Assembly: GCA_016271365.2 (NCBI GenBank)
Contig: CM057459.1
Span: forward strand, 822,241,001 to 822,305,000
From: Neoceratodus forsteri
Taxonomy: Eukaryota > Chordata > Ceratodontiformes > Ceratodontidae
Direction: 5' to 3'
Length of the DNA: 64,000 bases
This document shows, one piece after another, positions 21,233-32,186 of the stretch. Both the position numbers and the translations under genes were made by a program. The notes beneath the pieces are model-generated. The model worked only from the letters and a program-made list of their open reading frames with translations. It did no database searches and was not told the DNA's origin. Position 1 is the stretch's first letter, and the number at the start of each line of letters is the position of its first letter.

Positions 21233-21808
21233 GGGCTTGGTGGTTGCTCAGGTCAGCAGCATTAAGGAGGGGAGCAGGGGGTGCTGTGTATAGACAATAG
21301 GTTTCAGGGCAGATATGTAAGTCCAGGCAAATTAGATGGACCTTTGGTCTTTTTCTGCTGTCATAGTCTATTTATTAATATATGCATTGAGTAAGGGAGA
21401 CAAAATCTAGGGGAACATGTGTGAAGCAATATACTACTCATAGAGTGGTGACACCATGATAGGTATGTACTGTATGAAGTTACTGAATTATGATGGTATC
21501 CATCTGCATACCAGTGTTGAGGGCTTGGTGGTTGTTCAGGTGAGCAGCATTAAGGAAGGGAGCAGGGTTGCTCTGTACAGACAATAGGTTCTGTGGCAAA
21601 TAGGAAAATCTAGGTAGACTAGATGGGTCTTTGGTCTTTTTCTGTTGTCATTGGATGTAATAATTTATGCATTGAGCAAGGGGGAAATCAAGGGGATAAT
21701 GTGTGAGCAATATACTAATCATAGAGTGGTGACACTGTGATAGGTACATACTGTATGAAGTTACTGCATCATGATAGTATCCAGCTGTATACCAATGTTG
21801 AATAAGCT
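21233..21808 (+). repeat. Tandem duplication, 288-bp period, two copies
   Basis: Units start at 21233 and 21521 with the same opening (GGGCTTGGTGGTTG). Each unit spans the CR1-like 3' end (TTAGATGGACCTTTGGTC in the first) and the following GTGGTGACAC block. The copies are clearly diverged, so the duplication is old. Confidence 0.8.
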
Positions 21809-22267
21809 ACATTATGGGATTTTATTTATTTTTGTTTTATTTTTAATAACCCAGACATTGTCTACACAGTAATAACACACAGCCAGTGATGATGCTTACA
21901 ATTATTTGAGGACTTTTTAACCACTTTACTCATTATTGGGAAATATCTGGTAGCATGGCTGTAATTCTGTTGTGTATTTGAATATATGTTAAAATTATGA
22001 CTCTGCACTGTATGTCAAGTAAGAATGGTGTCTCTGATTGTGTGCATTTGACCCTGATTTTACTAGGCAGTGTCCCTCATTTTGGTCTTGGAAGGGTGAG
22101 AGGTATGCACTTTGAGGTAGCAAGGCACTGCAATTGACACCACTATGATTTTTTTTGCAACTCCCTATGATACCCCTTGCAACCCTTGGAAAACCCTACA
22201 GCATTAGTTACCTAGCATAAACCAGCCCTTCAGAGAAGATAATCATTGCCTGCCCCCTTCCCCACGT

Positions 22268-22303
<36 letters not shown>

Positions 22304-22321
22304 CACACACACACACACACA
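22268..22321. repeat. (CA)n microsatellite
   Basis: About 26 CA dinucleotides with one interruption (CAACA near 22302). Confidence 0.95.
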
Positions 22322-22779
22322 TTTGTGAGTGATATAGTAATTTGAAACTCCTCTGAAATTTCCTCTAAACCCTTGAGATCACTCAGAGCAGGCATGATGA
22401 GAATTCCTAATAAGCTGAAACTAGTAACCATGTTATTACACAAGTTTCATTATGCACAGATTAAGACTGAGATACATGTATTGTTATTTTGACCATTATT
22501 TCCCATCAAAATATGAACCATTTTCAGAGTCAAAGAAAAAATACCAACCACTGCAGGATAGCATAGTTACAGATAACAGCTATCTCCTGCAGTGATAACA
22601 ACACTTCATTCTGTGTTGATCTGAGAAATCTGAACCTCATTCTTCACTGGGAAACACTGACTAACAGAGAAAAAATAGTGCAGTAAACAGACTGCTGAGC
22701 AGAGGGATTGCTGTAAATCTCCAATTAAATGAAGTCCGTTAGGTATCAGGTGAGCTCCTTATTTCTACTGTCCTAGAAA

Positions 22780-23175
22780 AATGTCTGCAGAGCTCCACCC
22801 TGCAGCCATAAAACACTTTCTTCTTTGCAGCCCTTGATCAACTCACACTGCATTTTTCCTGGACTTGGGAACACCTTCAACACAACATGAATGCTTAATA
22901 TATAATGGGAGAAGAAGAGATTATTGCATTATGACTGGATGCACAGCTTAGGGTGGAGCTTCAAATGTTCAGGAAGTATGCAATAAGTGAAGATAAAGAA
23001 TCTGAAACAAAACAAGGTTGGGTATAATCACACCATTAACATGCATTTCCATTCTATTTAAGAAGCAGATACAACAACCAGCAATGAATCTCAGAGATGA
23101 TAAGAAATCATAAAATGTGTTTTTTCAACTAGAAGTAATATGCCAAGAGGGTTGACGGTGTCCCTTTAAGCCCAT
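22780..23175 (-). repeat. Dispersed repeat family Y, copy 3
   Basis: The reverse complement follows the same order as 19745-20079: an outer end at 23175 (TTAAAGGGACACCGTCAACC), GAAATGCATGTTAATGGTG, a 'gaacatttgaagctcc' block and GAGTTGATCAAGGGCTG. This copy gives the cleanest outer terminus. Confidence 0.6.
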
Positions 23176-23232
23176 TTGTTATTCAGTACTTTGTGACAAG
23201 TCACTTAGGCAAGGTATTACATTGCATTCTGT

Positions 23233-24521
23233 TTAAAGAGCAGCTGATGCCATTAGGACAACTTTAATGCAACATATTATTTAGAAACAGTTCAGCTTGT
23301 GCTTCACATTAGTTCTGTATTTCTCATCCCCATTATGTATTACTGAGGTCATTTGCATGAAAGCATGATCTTTGCTCCTAAAGAGTTCATCTATTCCTAT
23401 TGATTTTTCCCTACCAGAGGTCATACTGTTCTACTTTTGAAATCACAGTTAGTTCCATGGCAACAAATTGTGAGGTCACAACAGAGGACTATGACATGAA
23501 GTAGGCAGTAAGCAAAAGAGGCAGATGAACTTTAAGGGATGTAGAGCATGTTTCCATGCAAATTTTCCCAGTAATAAGTAATGGGGAGGAGAAGTCTATT
23601 GACTATTGATTACGCAGATATTATTTACAAGAACTGTGCAACTTCTTCCCTGCACAGTCTGGATGTACTTTACCACAGCACTATCTGCTTCATTACCAAC
23701 ATGCCAGCCAGAACACATCACTGCACTCTTTATAAAGAGGTTGATTGGAACTCTTTGGCCACGAGAAGATTAAGGCACACATACTTATGGGTTTATAAGG
23801 CCCTGCTAAACAAACTTCCTAATTACATCACAACATTTCTACATCCTTCTGACAGCCCACACAACCTAAAGAAAAAGCACTACATACCTCTGTAAGTACC
23901 CAGAGTCCACACACAAAACAGCAAAGCAACCAGCAGATATCTTCTTCCTGCATCATCGAATAAACTCTAAGCTACCCTTAAGCTCAATTTGCTAATTCCA
24001 TTAAAAGCCTTCAAATCCCTAATTGACAAAATATCTGTTGAATCCTGTCACTGTCATTACTAATACTGGCATCTCTTTCCATCTCTCATCCCACCTTGCC
24101 TTCAACTGTCTACTGGCATCCACTTATCCCCATTCCTACCATATTTTTTCCTAAGCTTATCCCCCATCCCAATCTTCTTTTCCCTAACTAAGCTAGTCTT
24201 CAAAAGAGCATTATGACTATCCTTCCATCCCTGTAAGCAAATGTACATACTTGTACAGTATATATTTAGGAAATATACTGTGCATATGCTACTGTGTTCA
24301 TATTATTGTTTTTCACTGATGACTAACTGTGTATTATGTGTTGTAACTATGCATAGTTGAGTAATGGACTTCCTTGAAAAAGACCCCACTCAATGGAACT
24401 TTTTCCCTTCAACAGACTTGAATCTGAACTTGAACTATCGAATACATATGGAATGCATGCTGAATTATACCTAAATATTATGTTTTACAAAGTTTACTTT
24501 GAGGTATCAGCAGCTCTTTAA
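23233..24521. mobile_element. TTAA MITE family X, copy 1, interrupted by a LINE tail
   Basis: TTAA is present at both edges (23233-23236 and 24518-24521). Inverted termini read AGAGCAGCTGATGCC and, at the other end inverted, AGAGCTGCTGATACC. The left interior (23290-23600: CTGTATTTCTCATCCCCATT, then CATGGCAACAAATTGTGA) matches the family copy at 35594-36078. The right interior resumes at 24442. The gap is a LINE 3' fragment. A TTAA target duplication is the hallmark of piggyBac-type transposition. Confidence 0.8.
23610..24433 (+). mobile_element. LINE 3' fragment nested in the MITE
   Basis: The frame from 23606 reads DYADIIYKNCATSSLHSLDV, then ITNMPARTHHCTLYKEVDWN and RRLRHTYLWVYKALLNKLPN. 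This is the post-RT region of a vertebrate LINE (D-Y-G-D-I-x-Y block). A decayed VPRVHT...LIPLKAFKSLID tail and a 3' UTR of about 400 bp follow. ACTATTGA (23602-23609) and ACTATCGA (24434-24441) are the likely target duplication, with one mismatch. Confidence 0.75.
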
Positions 24522-25745
24522 ACTTTACAAGAGATTGGGCAATTGAGGCCAGGATGCAATTTGAATTTTTCTTTTTCTTTTGTTATACTTAATTTTTAAT
24601 TACACAGCTTCAATAGGAAAAATGTTATTAGACAGTGCAATATAGTGCCAAAAATGTAATAGCACATTGCTAAGCAACTGGTAACTTTATTTAATCAAAC
24701 TAATCTAATGTTCTGTAACTCCCATACCTATCGAGGAACTCTATCTCTTCATCAGGAGGCCACATTCCATCTTGACTGATTATCTTGCACCTTAAGAGAA
24801 ACCCCTCAGAGGTCCTATTAAGATGTTGCAAATCATAACAGTAACAGCATTTTATTAAAAGATAAGATGTGGCAATTGTGTAAACAAAAACGCTTGTTTA
24901 ATATTTAATTTTAATACTGATTCCCTCAGAGATGGCAGACTCCAAATGGTATAATTGTAACTGTTTTTAGAACATGCACTGGCAGTATACTAGTACTGTA
25001 TATATAGCCTGCTCACAGCGAAGAAGAATGTATAGTTGCTACAAGAAAATGTTTATGAGAAGAAAAAAGAGCAGAAATGTTATTGAGCTTGTATTCATGT
25101 CAAAGCAAATGTTATTGAATAAGTTTAGAAAGAAATGGGACTTGACTGAGGCAGGCAGGCATTTAAAGAACTGCATTTAAAGGCTTAAGCATCTTCAGCC
25201 ATTACACTTGGTGACAGTCAAATGTGCTGCTTTGTCACTACTAGTAAGCTTTTGCTGCATAATAGTGAAATTAGTTCCTTGTGCATCTCATGAAAGTGGA
25301 AGTAGTGTATGTCCTGGCTTATCAGTAAATGGCTATTGGAAACAGTTACATGTGTTAGCATTTTTTTCATCTCTTATCCATGCATGTGTACTGGCCAGCA
25401 TGTTATAAATGATAGTGTATAGCCTCTTTCTTGTGGAATCATATAAAGTTTAAAGATTTGTGTCATTAACTTTTGAGGGAATTCATTATCCAAAGATATT
25501 AAACAAATTCCTGATGTTATATTTACTTGGTGCCTCCACCCAGGAAAATTGAGTGAGCTAAATTTCTAGCTAGTACTGCCCCATAGAAAACAATAACAAC
25601 TGATTTGGTTTCCTTAGTCACAACAGTCCAACCTCCATTATAATGAAATCAACATTTGTTAGAGATCAATACTGTGATATATTGCAAATATCAGTTCACA
25701 GCACAGTGATGGTCTAACAGTAGAACACTTCAAAGAAAGAACAAG
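24522..25745. other. Unassigned stretch with a decayed hammerhead-like motif
   Basis: Minus strand from 24755: CTGATGA, then GAG...CTC that could form a helix, then GATA where GAAA is required, with AATAAAG further on. The motif resembles the other hammerhead-like ends in the window but is broken. No coding similarity was seen in the rest. Confidence 0.35.
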
Positions 25746-27521
25746 GGCCCAAATCCCTTTAAATGATGCAAGGTGCCTGCATCAAACATAAATGATGCAA
25801 TTGGCATCTTGTGTCAAAAAATGTGCCCTGGGCTATTATCAAAAGCAGCCTGCAGCAAAAAGAGGCTTCTTGTGGCAAAGGGGGCTTGTGCCAGCCTTGC
25901 ACCATATAATGGGCTGCGGAATGGTGCTGGGGGCTTGTGGCAGATGCAAGCTGCCACATTCCCTAAGTCAGTATTCTAATAACTTCTGCAGAGGACAACT
26001 GTTAAAGTTCCATTAGACCAGCCAGAGGCTGATCTAAGTGTACCTAGTTTTTCTCTGAGGGTTGTGCCAATGTGCCACCGTGGTCCAGATCCCCCTGTAG
26101 TAAATGCTGCTCCCCCACCATTATCCTCCATTCTGTAATATAATATGTTCTCTGGTAGTCTAGGGCACCTCCCCCCATGCCTGATCCCTGATCATCTTGA
26201 AATAATTAACAAATATTCCTGATAATATAGGGCACCACCCTGAGCCCCTATCAGAATAGTAATTAATAAACCCTGTATCCCTAGTAATCCAGTGGTCCCC
26301 CCTTTCCAAGCCCCGATCAGTATCATAATTAATAAAACCCATATCTTTGGTAGTCTGGCAGGCCCCCCTTCCCATGACCCGATCTCCCATTATAATGTGT
26401 AGTAATATACTATATGATTTAATACAAATATTCCCTGGTGGTCTATTAGGATGTCCCAGATCCAAACCACCCTTAACAGACATGTCGACTTTCCTGGTGG
26501 TCTAATGGACCCTCCACCTCACAGTGTCCTACCATCCCACTGCTCCCCAACAAGTACTTGAGCCAGCAACTGGCACAGCCCACCAATCATCACCATGCCA
26601 GGCTGCAAAGTGAGCTCTGAATGAGCATGTACTGTATATTCACTGAGCATGTACTGTATGCTTATACACTGATTGAGAGCTCAGTCGGTGGCTGACAATG
26701 GTGTTGAGTGGTGGGCTGTGCCAGTCACCTGCTCGGGTATGGGTTGGAGAGAACAGGGTGTAGGTTACTGTGAGGCTGGGGATCTACTAGACTACCTGGA
26801 AAATTGACATGTCTGTTAATGGCTGCTCAGGGGCTGGGGCAGTCTGCTAGACCATCAAGGAATATTTGTACTATATCATATAATATACTACCACACATTA
26901 TAATGGGAGATTGGGTCTTGGGTGGGGGGGGACTGTTTGATAACCAGGGATATGGGTTTATTAATTCTTATACCGATTGGGGCTCTGGGATGGGGGACCA
27001 CTGGACTAGCAAGAAAAGAGGTTTATTTAGTATTATACTGATTTGGGCTTGGGAAGGGGGGGACTACTGTATTTCCAGGAAATGGGATTTATTAATTATG
27101 ATACTGATCAGAGCTTGGTGAGGGGGGGCAACTGGACAACCAGGGATATGGTGTTTATGGTGTTTATTAAGTCTTATACCAGTCAAGGCTTAGGGAGGTG
27201 GAATCACTGGACTTTCAGGGATACAGGGTTGTGTTATTACCGTTGTTTTATTATTATTGCACAGATTGGGGATTGGGGTGGGGGGGCACTAGCCACCAGG
27301 CACCTGTTCATGATGCTATTGCCGCAAGGCAGAACCACTGCTTATGACAATCCTTCCTGATGCACCATTTCTTTGGTGTAGGGCCAAGTTTGTCACAAGC
27401 TGCTAGACTTTTCTGCTTGGACACTGCCTGATAGAGAATCAGGTGCAAAGTCCCTGGTGCACTGGAAATTGGCATAAGCCAACTTCGGTGCAGCTTGCAC
27501 TGACTTTTGAGAATCAGGTCC
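25746..27521. mobile_element. 1.8-kb palindromic DNA element made of inverted tandem arrays
   Basis: The element folds about a centre near 26646. Inner arms around GACATGTC (26479-26486 and 26806-26813) pair closely. Next outward, arms at about 26160-26470 and 26820-27290 hold four to six tandem units of about 65 bp, in opposite orientations: TTAATAAACCCTGTATCCCT on the left, its complement AGGGATATGGGTTTATTAA on the right. The outermost ends (GGCCCAAATCC at 25746; the right end read inward GGACCTGATTCTCAAAAG) are imperfect inverted termini that resemble the MITE at 9817-10222. There is no transposase ORF. Confidence 0.7.
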
Positions 27522-28089
27522 AAGATATTTTGTTGGGCAATCTGGATCAAGGCTTTAGGGAATGAAAAGGTTAAAACAGACCTAAAGGGTCATACCAATC
27601 CAATCCCACACCCCTGGCTTCTCCCTCACCAGCATAGTGGGCCTGCCTGACCAGACTATTAAGCACTGCCACACTTCCTTTGGTACCTGAAATAATGTCT
27701 AGACTCTGGGAGGCCCCTTGGAATCATGGGTATCCAAGTGTTGGACCATGGCATGCTTGATTGTTGTTTCACATGGTTGGCTGGCCTTGAAATGCTTTGA
27801 AACAATAAGTAGAGAATAGTGGATGGTACAGCAAGTGTATTTGGCCACAGAGGGATTCTGATTCCCTGTGACTTCGAGAGCAAAGCTTGATAGGTCCATG
27901 GGGATCAGAACCCTGAGATGGTAGAACATGCTGGTTGGGCATACTGCTACCCACCCAGTCAATTTTTATAGTGTATGGTGCCACCCAGTGTAATTTAAAT
28001 ACATGTCTTGTATATTTTTTAATTTTTGTGTAACAAAAACTAACTGGTTGCTTCCCATCTTATTCAGGACGTTAGGGCTGGTTGCTAGA
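27522..28089. other. Unassigned stretch
   Basis: No coding similarity or repeat structure was recognised. Confidence 0.35.
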
Positions 28090-28590
28090 GTTAATTGTTT
28101 GGTTGCTATGTAACAGATGGTTCTACATCTGTGGCACACACTCGCATTGGTTTTCAGTCGAGTTTGGGAGGGCTTTTCACACAAAAAAAACATGGCGGCT
28201 GTATGTCTCAGTTAGCAAGCGGAGGATTGGAGTTTATTTTCATAAGTTATTATAAATATCTGGTTGATCCTACATTTAGTTTTTATGTAGAAGGACATAT
28301 CTGGTTGATCTTGCATATTTATTACTGTATCTGGTTTATTGCGGGACTGGGTGAGTCTCTGTCCGTGCCATCGCAGGGTTGGGTAATTTGATCTGTTTGC
28401 TCCTGCGGTTTCATTACTGTGGCTCATGCGATTTTCAACTGATCTGAAATGCTGTTATGCCATGGAAGGGTTGAACAGCATTCCATGACCTTTGCACTGT
28501 TGTTGAACAGCGTTTCAGCTTAGATGAAAATCAGGATGGAACAACGTTCCACCATACACTATATAAAACTAACTGCAATGCTGGTCAGAT
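28090..28590 (+). repeat. Dispersed repeat family Z, copy 1
   Basis: Shares order and wording with the minus strand of 33320-33790: GTTTGGGAGGG, ATGGCGGCTGTA / GTGGCAGCTGTA, repeated ATCTGGTTGATCCT motifs, then CATTCCATGACCTTTGCACT and CATACACTATA. Internal inverted repeats (CTGAAATGCTGTT near 28444 with AACAGCGTTTCAG near 28506) suggest a hairpin-forming end. It has no ORF. Confidence 0.6.
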
Positions 28591-30194
28591 AGCCTACTGA
28601 ATTTAACAACAACAGTCATCCTAACTGAGGCACTTAACTAAGTACAGTAAAATAATTATGTGTTATAGGACCCATAGGACCTGAAGGTTTACTCATGGTT
28701 ATCATCAGGCTGGTAGCCTATTATCTCAAGCAGGTAGGCCTCTGTCTCCCAGTTCTGGCTGGATGTACCTGCTCTTGCCCTACAGTGTTTGGCACTCCAC
28801 TGATAGCTCCCTCACCATTCCATATCCAATCACTTTGGTTCAGGCAAAAAGCAAACCAAGAGATGTATACACTAACACCCAAAAAGTTGCTGCTGGTCAT
28901 CTACAGCAATAGGATTCAAAACAACAAAGTGACACACAACACCAAGGACTGGTTCTCTCTGATGAAGCCCGCTGTTGGAAGTGCTACATCGGGTTGTTGC
29001 TGGTCTGCTAGAATAAATATTTAACACACCAGTCATCTGTGTTGTGTGCTATTTTTTTTTGTTTGTTTTGTATCCTGTTTTCTCTAGTGAAGGCATCTCT
29101 TACAGATCTGATGGATTTCCTTTGTCAGCCTATTGGGCTGTTCTGGAGAATCACAGTCTGGCTACCTCACCTTCCACAGTGCTTCCCCAAGGCAGTTTCA
29201 GCTCTGCTCAGACACTTGGCAGTGGTGGCAAAATTGATGGTTACTATGGCAAAATTGATGGTTACTATGTATCTCTGGCTAAGGCATAGAGTAGACCCCT
29301 TAGATCAGATCAATCTTGTTGTGTACAGTTGTAGCAGTGTCCTGGTCTGGTCAGGGCATCTGTTCAGGACAAATCCTTCATCATCATGCACGCTGGTTGC
29401 ACTCCTCTGTTGCAAGCAGGGCAAATCTGCACAACAGTTTTACTGGAGGCATGAGATGTGACTGAATAAATGGATAAGAAGCCTAGCATTTTGGCAATAT
29501 CCAGCAAGATTAGAGTACTCAGCTCTCTGTGGAGAGACAACATTAACCCTAGGAGGAGATGAGTGGAGGGCCGTACTGGTCACCAGATGATGAGGGTGGG
29601 ATGGAGTTTGAGTAGGGATGCTGCAAATAATGATGAATTCTTCTCTGTAATTATAAATTGACAGTTGTCAGGGATGTAGATATGAGGAGTACAATTTGAA
29701 CCAGCTTGAACTTTACAACATTTGTTTTTTTCTTCATCTCTAATCTCAGTTCACCATCAGCAGTCATGAAGGTGTAATTGACTTAAATAAAATTTCAGAC
29801 CATATCAATCAGATTTTGAGAAATGTGATCCAAAATCCACCCTCAGATCAAATCCTGGATTATAATTAACAAAATTTGACTGATCCAAATTAGAGAAAAT
29901 TCTCAGAATCTGAGATATCAAATTTTTCTTTACCATATTCAAACATAACTAGTTCAGAATACATTTTTTTAAATTCTGACTAGAGGACCAGGAAGGTGGG
30001 GAAGAGGTTGTGATTGATTGTATGGGGTCATAATGTCTCAAGACATTATGCCACATGCATATATCACGCTGTCAGTACAGCACGCTATATTGCATGCAGC
30101 ATAACTCTTTGTTCATGCTGGGGGCTCTGCCCCCTCACTCCTTGTTATGGGGGACCACGTCCCATGAACCCCCCCAATTAAATTATCTCACTCC
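28591..30194. other. Unassigned stretch with a short duplication
   Basis: A 21-bp unit (GGCAAAATTGATGGTTACTA) is repeated in tandem at about 29227-29268. TCTGATGAAGCCCG near 28960 followed by AATAAATATTT recalls the 3' ends of the hammerhead-type repeats but has no GAAA box. No coding similarity was seen. Confidence 0.4.
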
Positions 30195-30345
30195 GGGGGG
30201 GTCAGTAAATATCACACGAAGTGCAAAAAAAGGAAACTTTTCATGTGTTTGGGACTGGGGATTGAACCCTGTCCCAAGTTCTCTGCCTGCTTCCTTTTCT
30301 GCCAGTGGCGCATCCCTTCGAGCCATGGCAGCTGTTCAATGTAAG
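30195..30345 (-). mobile_element. Probable tRNA-derived SINE head
   Basis: Reverse complement: ATGGCTCGAAGGGATGCGCC (A-box-like region) and, about 55 bases on, GGGTTCAATCCCC, a good match to the pol III B box (GGTTCRANNCC). The arrangement is that of a tRNA-derived head. The sequence does not fold as an intact tRNA and no CCA or anticodon arm is evident. Confidence 0.5.
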
Positions 30346-31488
30346 CCTGTCCCAAAAGAGATATTATTCTCTGCCTACAACAGTGAGAGGGTGCAGTACT
30401 GCGCACAGAACCATTTGCAGTATTGCACCCTGTCACTGTCCTATACTGTGCTGTTGCAGTTTCAGGGTTTTGTCATATGCCATTAAGTGTACGACATTTT
30501 GACTCGGTACTGTGATTGACTGGAGTGGCGAAGAGTTGGTTAGGAGATGCCATGATCCACAATTTGTATACTGCTGAATCCCAATACCAAGGGCCTAAAG
30601 TGTTTTTGTCCGAATTGTTTCAGATGAACCAAAGATAGAAGTCAGATTGGAAGTTAAACTGAAGTTGCTAGTTTTGACATTTGCTCACTATTATTCTCCA
30701 ATTCAGAGGGATCAGATGTGAGCACCATGGTAGCAAGGCAAAACTAAGTTGGGGACCATAAAGGCAAGGTAAGCTTTACCAAAATAGTTAGGGATACATA
30801 TGCGTATGTGTGCTGCTGAAGCAAAATAGTAATTGCAGATGGCTTTTAATATTGAAATACTGTACAGCTGAAGCCACAAACATGTTTAGGTAGCCCCTGA
30901 AGTTTATTTGATAACCTAAAATAAATATTGTAGAACTGTTTATTCTCACACAAGTTATATTTAGCACATGGTGCTAATCAGCCACATTTGCCCACATTTA
31001 ATTTCACACTCTTGCAATTAACTCCTAATTTATGCCAATTGAAAATATGTAATTTTGGCCAACTAGCACAATTATCACTTAAGTGAATATAGCTATAATT
31101 ATTTTACAGCAAATATAACCTGTTCTACAGTATCCTGTCTGCCTGCAATACCACTAGCATGATTCCGTTTGAAACATCAAAAAATATTTGGAAATATCCT
31201 GACAACTTAAAGGAGCAGATTAAAATTGTTTTTGCTGCCTGAGACCTACCAGATTTTCATGTATGAATTAATAGTGATGTGTGCTCTTTCCTTTTTGTTC
31301 TTTCTTGTTTATGACATGTATTTCAATGGTGTTACAGGGCACCAATGTAAACTGATTTGTTCATAGTGTGCTCACCCATTGGATAGTGAGGGTTATTGCC
31401 CGGGATGATAATTAGGTCTTTGGGATTGAGAGCAAACCACAGGCAGACTGGACGGATTATCAGCCATTTTCTGCCCCTATTCTTTACT

Positions 31489-31547
<59 letters not shown>

Positions 31548-32147
31548 AAAGAAAGAGAGATACATTACTACAACTGTATATTCTGTTTTAAGGCCTGTAT
31601 ATTGTACATTAGCATCCAGAGGGTAGGAAACTGATGATCTGCCCCACTGCTACTTCAATAAAGTGAGAGGGCTTGCTACTCATTCTGTGGCATACCCACT
31701 GGTCTACCAAACTGCCAGTCACTATGAATGCAGAGTCCAAAGTTAGCTCATTTCTGAAAGAAGGATTGTTACTCATGCTTGCCCATTAATAAGTCAGGCT
31801 GTCAGTTACTGTTATTACAGATTCCAACAGATCTGATACATTCACCACCACAAGAGCAGTCAGTGAGTGTCCATGAAAGTGATGCTGTACATTTCTATGG
31901 CTTCCTGTCAGTGAGAGGGCTTGCGGCTCATGCTGCAGCAAATGCACTCTTCTGTCATGCTGCCAGTGCTTGTGACTGCACAGCCCATCAGCTGTTTCAA
32001 GTCAAAGAGAGAGGACTTGATGCTTGTGCTGCATCATGCACAGTGGTATGTCAGGTTATCAATTACTGCATTTTCAGAGCCCAATAGATTAAGCAAGTTT
32101 ATTCCCTTCCCCAGCATGTCAATGCCCACAGACACAGATATGGTACA
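30346..32147. other. Unassigned stretch
   Basis: Apart from the (GAAA)n tract at 31489-31548 nothing was recognised. The part upstream of the hammerhead-like motif (about 31680-32140) contains two diverged passages around 'gtgagagggcttgc.gctcat' near 31664 and 31911, that is, a direct repeat of roughly 247 bp. Confidence 0.4.
31489..31548. repeat. (GAAA)n microsatellite
   Basis: About 15 copies of AGAA/GAAA with slight irregularity at the right end. Confidence 0.96.
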
Positions 32148-32186
32148 CTGATGAGTCCAAATGAGGATGAAGCACGTATATGTGTC
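32148..32186 (+). ncRNA. Hammerhead-like ribozyme with one core change
   Basis: Plus strand: CTGATGA (32148-32154), helix II GTCC/GGAT (32155-32158 and 32165-32168, one G-U) with a six-base loop, GAA (32169-32171), then G where A15.1 is normal, CAC, a six-base loop and GTGTC ending at 32186, the expected cleavage site. GCAC and GTGT can pair as helix III. Helix I pairs over only two bases next to the core. It aligns with the intact ribozyme at 21020-21063 and is likely a decayed relative. Confidence 0.6.

Larger units (their letters stand above)
19745..21970 (+). repeat. Composite repeat, copy 2, with nested insertions
   Basis: The order is family Y (19745-20079), an inserted LINE tail (20088-20614), the end of family Y (from 20615), a CR1-like 3' end (20660-20775), an inserted hammerhead element (20793-21215), the CR1 3' UTR-like part in two tandem copies (21233-21808), and a segment ending near 21970 that matches 13862-14130. 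The insertions can be dated relative to copy 1, which lacks them. Confidence 0.6.

Noticed and set aside
22243..22443. Cys-Val repeat ORF on the minus strand
   Set aside because: It is the translation of the (CA)n microsatellite.
25746..27521. Target duplication of the giant palindrome
   Set aside because: Left flank ACAAG and right flank AAGAT share at most three bases in register; this is not convincing.
28955..29000. Possible hammerhead at TCTGATGAAGCCCG
   Set aside because: A possible stem follows but there is no GAAA box and no cleavage triplet in place, so it is noted only as resembling the 3' end of related repeats.
29039..29461. 140-codon ORF as a host membrane protein
   Set aside because: It has no start context or domain, overlaps a second ORF in another frame, and contains a 21-bp tandem duplication; it is likely a chance frame.
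30195..30345. Functional tRNA gene on the minus strand
   Set aside because: The B box is good, but the sequence does not fold into a cloverleaf and lacks a recognisable anticodon arm; a SINE head explains it better.
31332..31626. ORFs with repeated FLSF or KERK peptides
   Set aside because: They are translations of the (GAAA)n tract on both strands.
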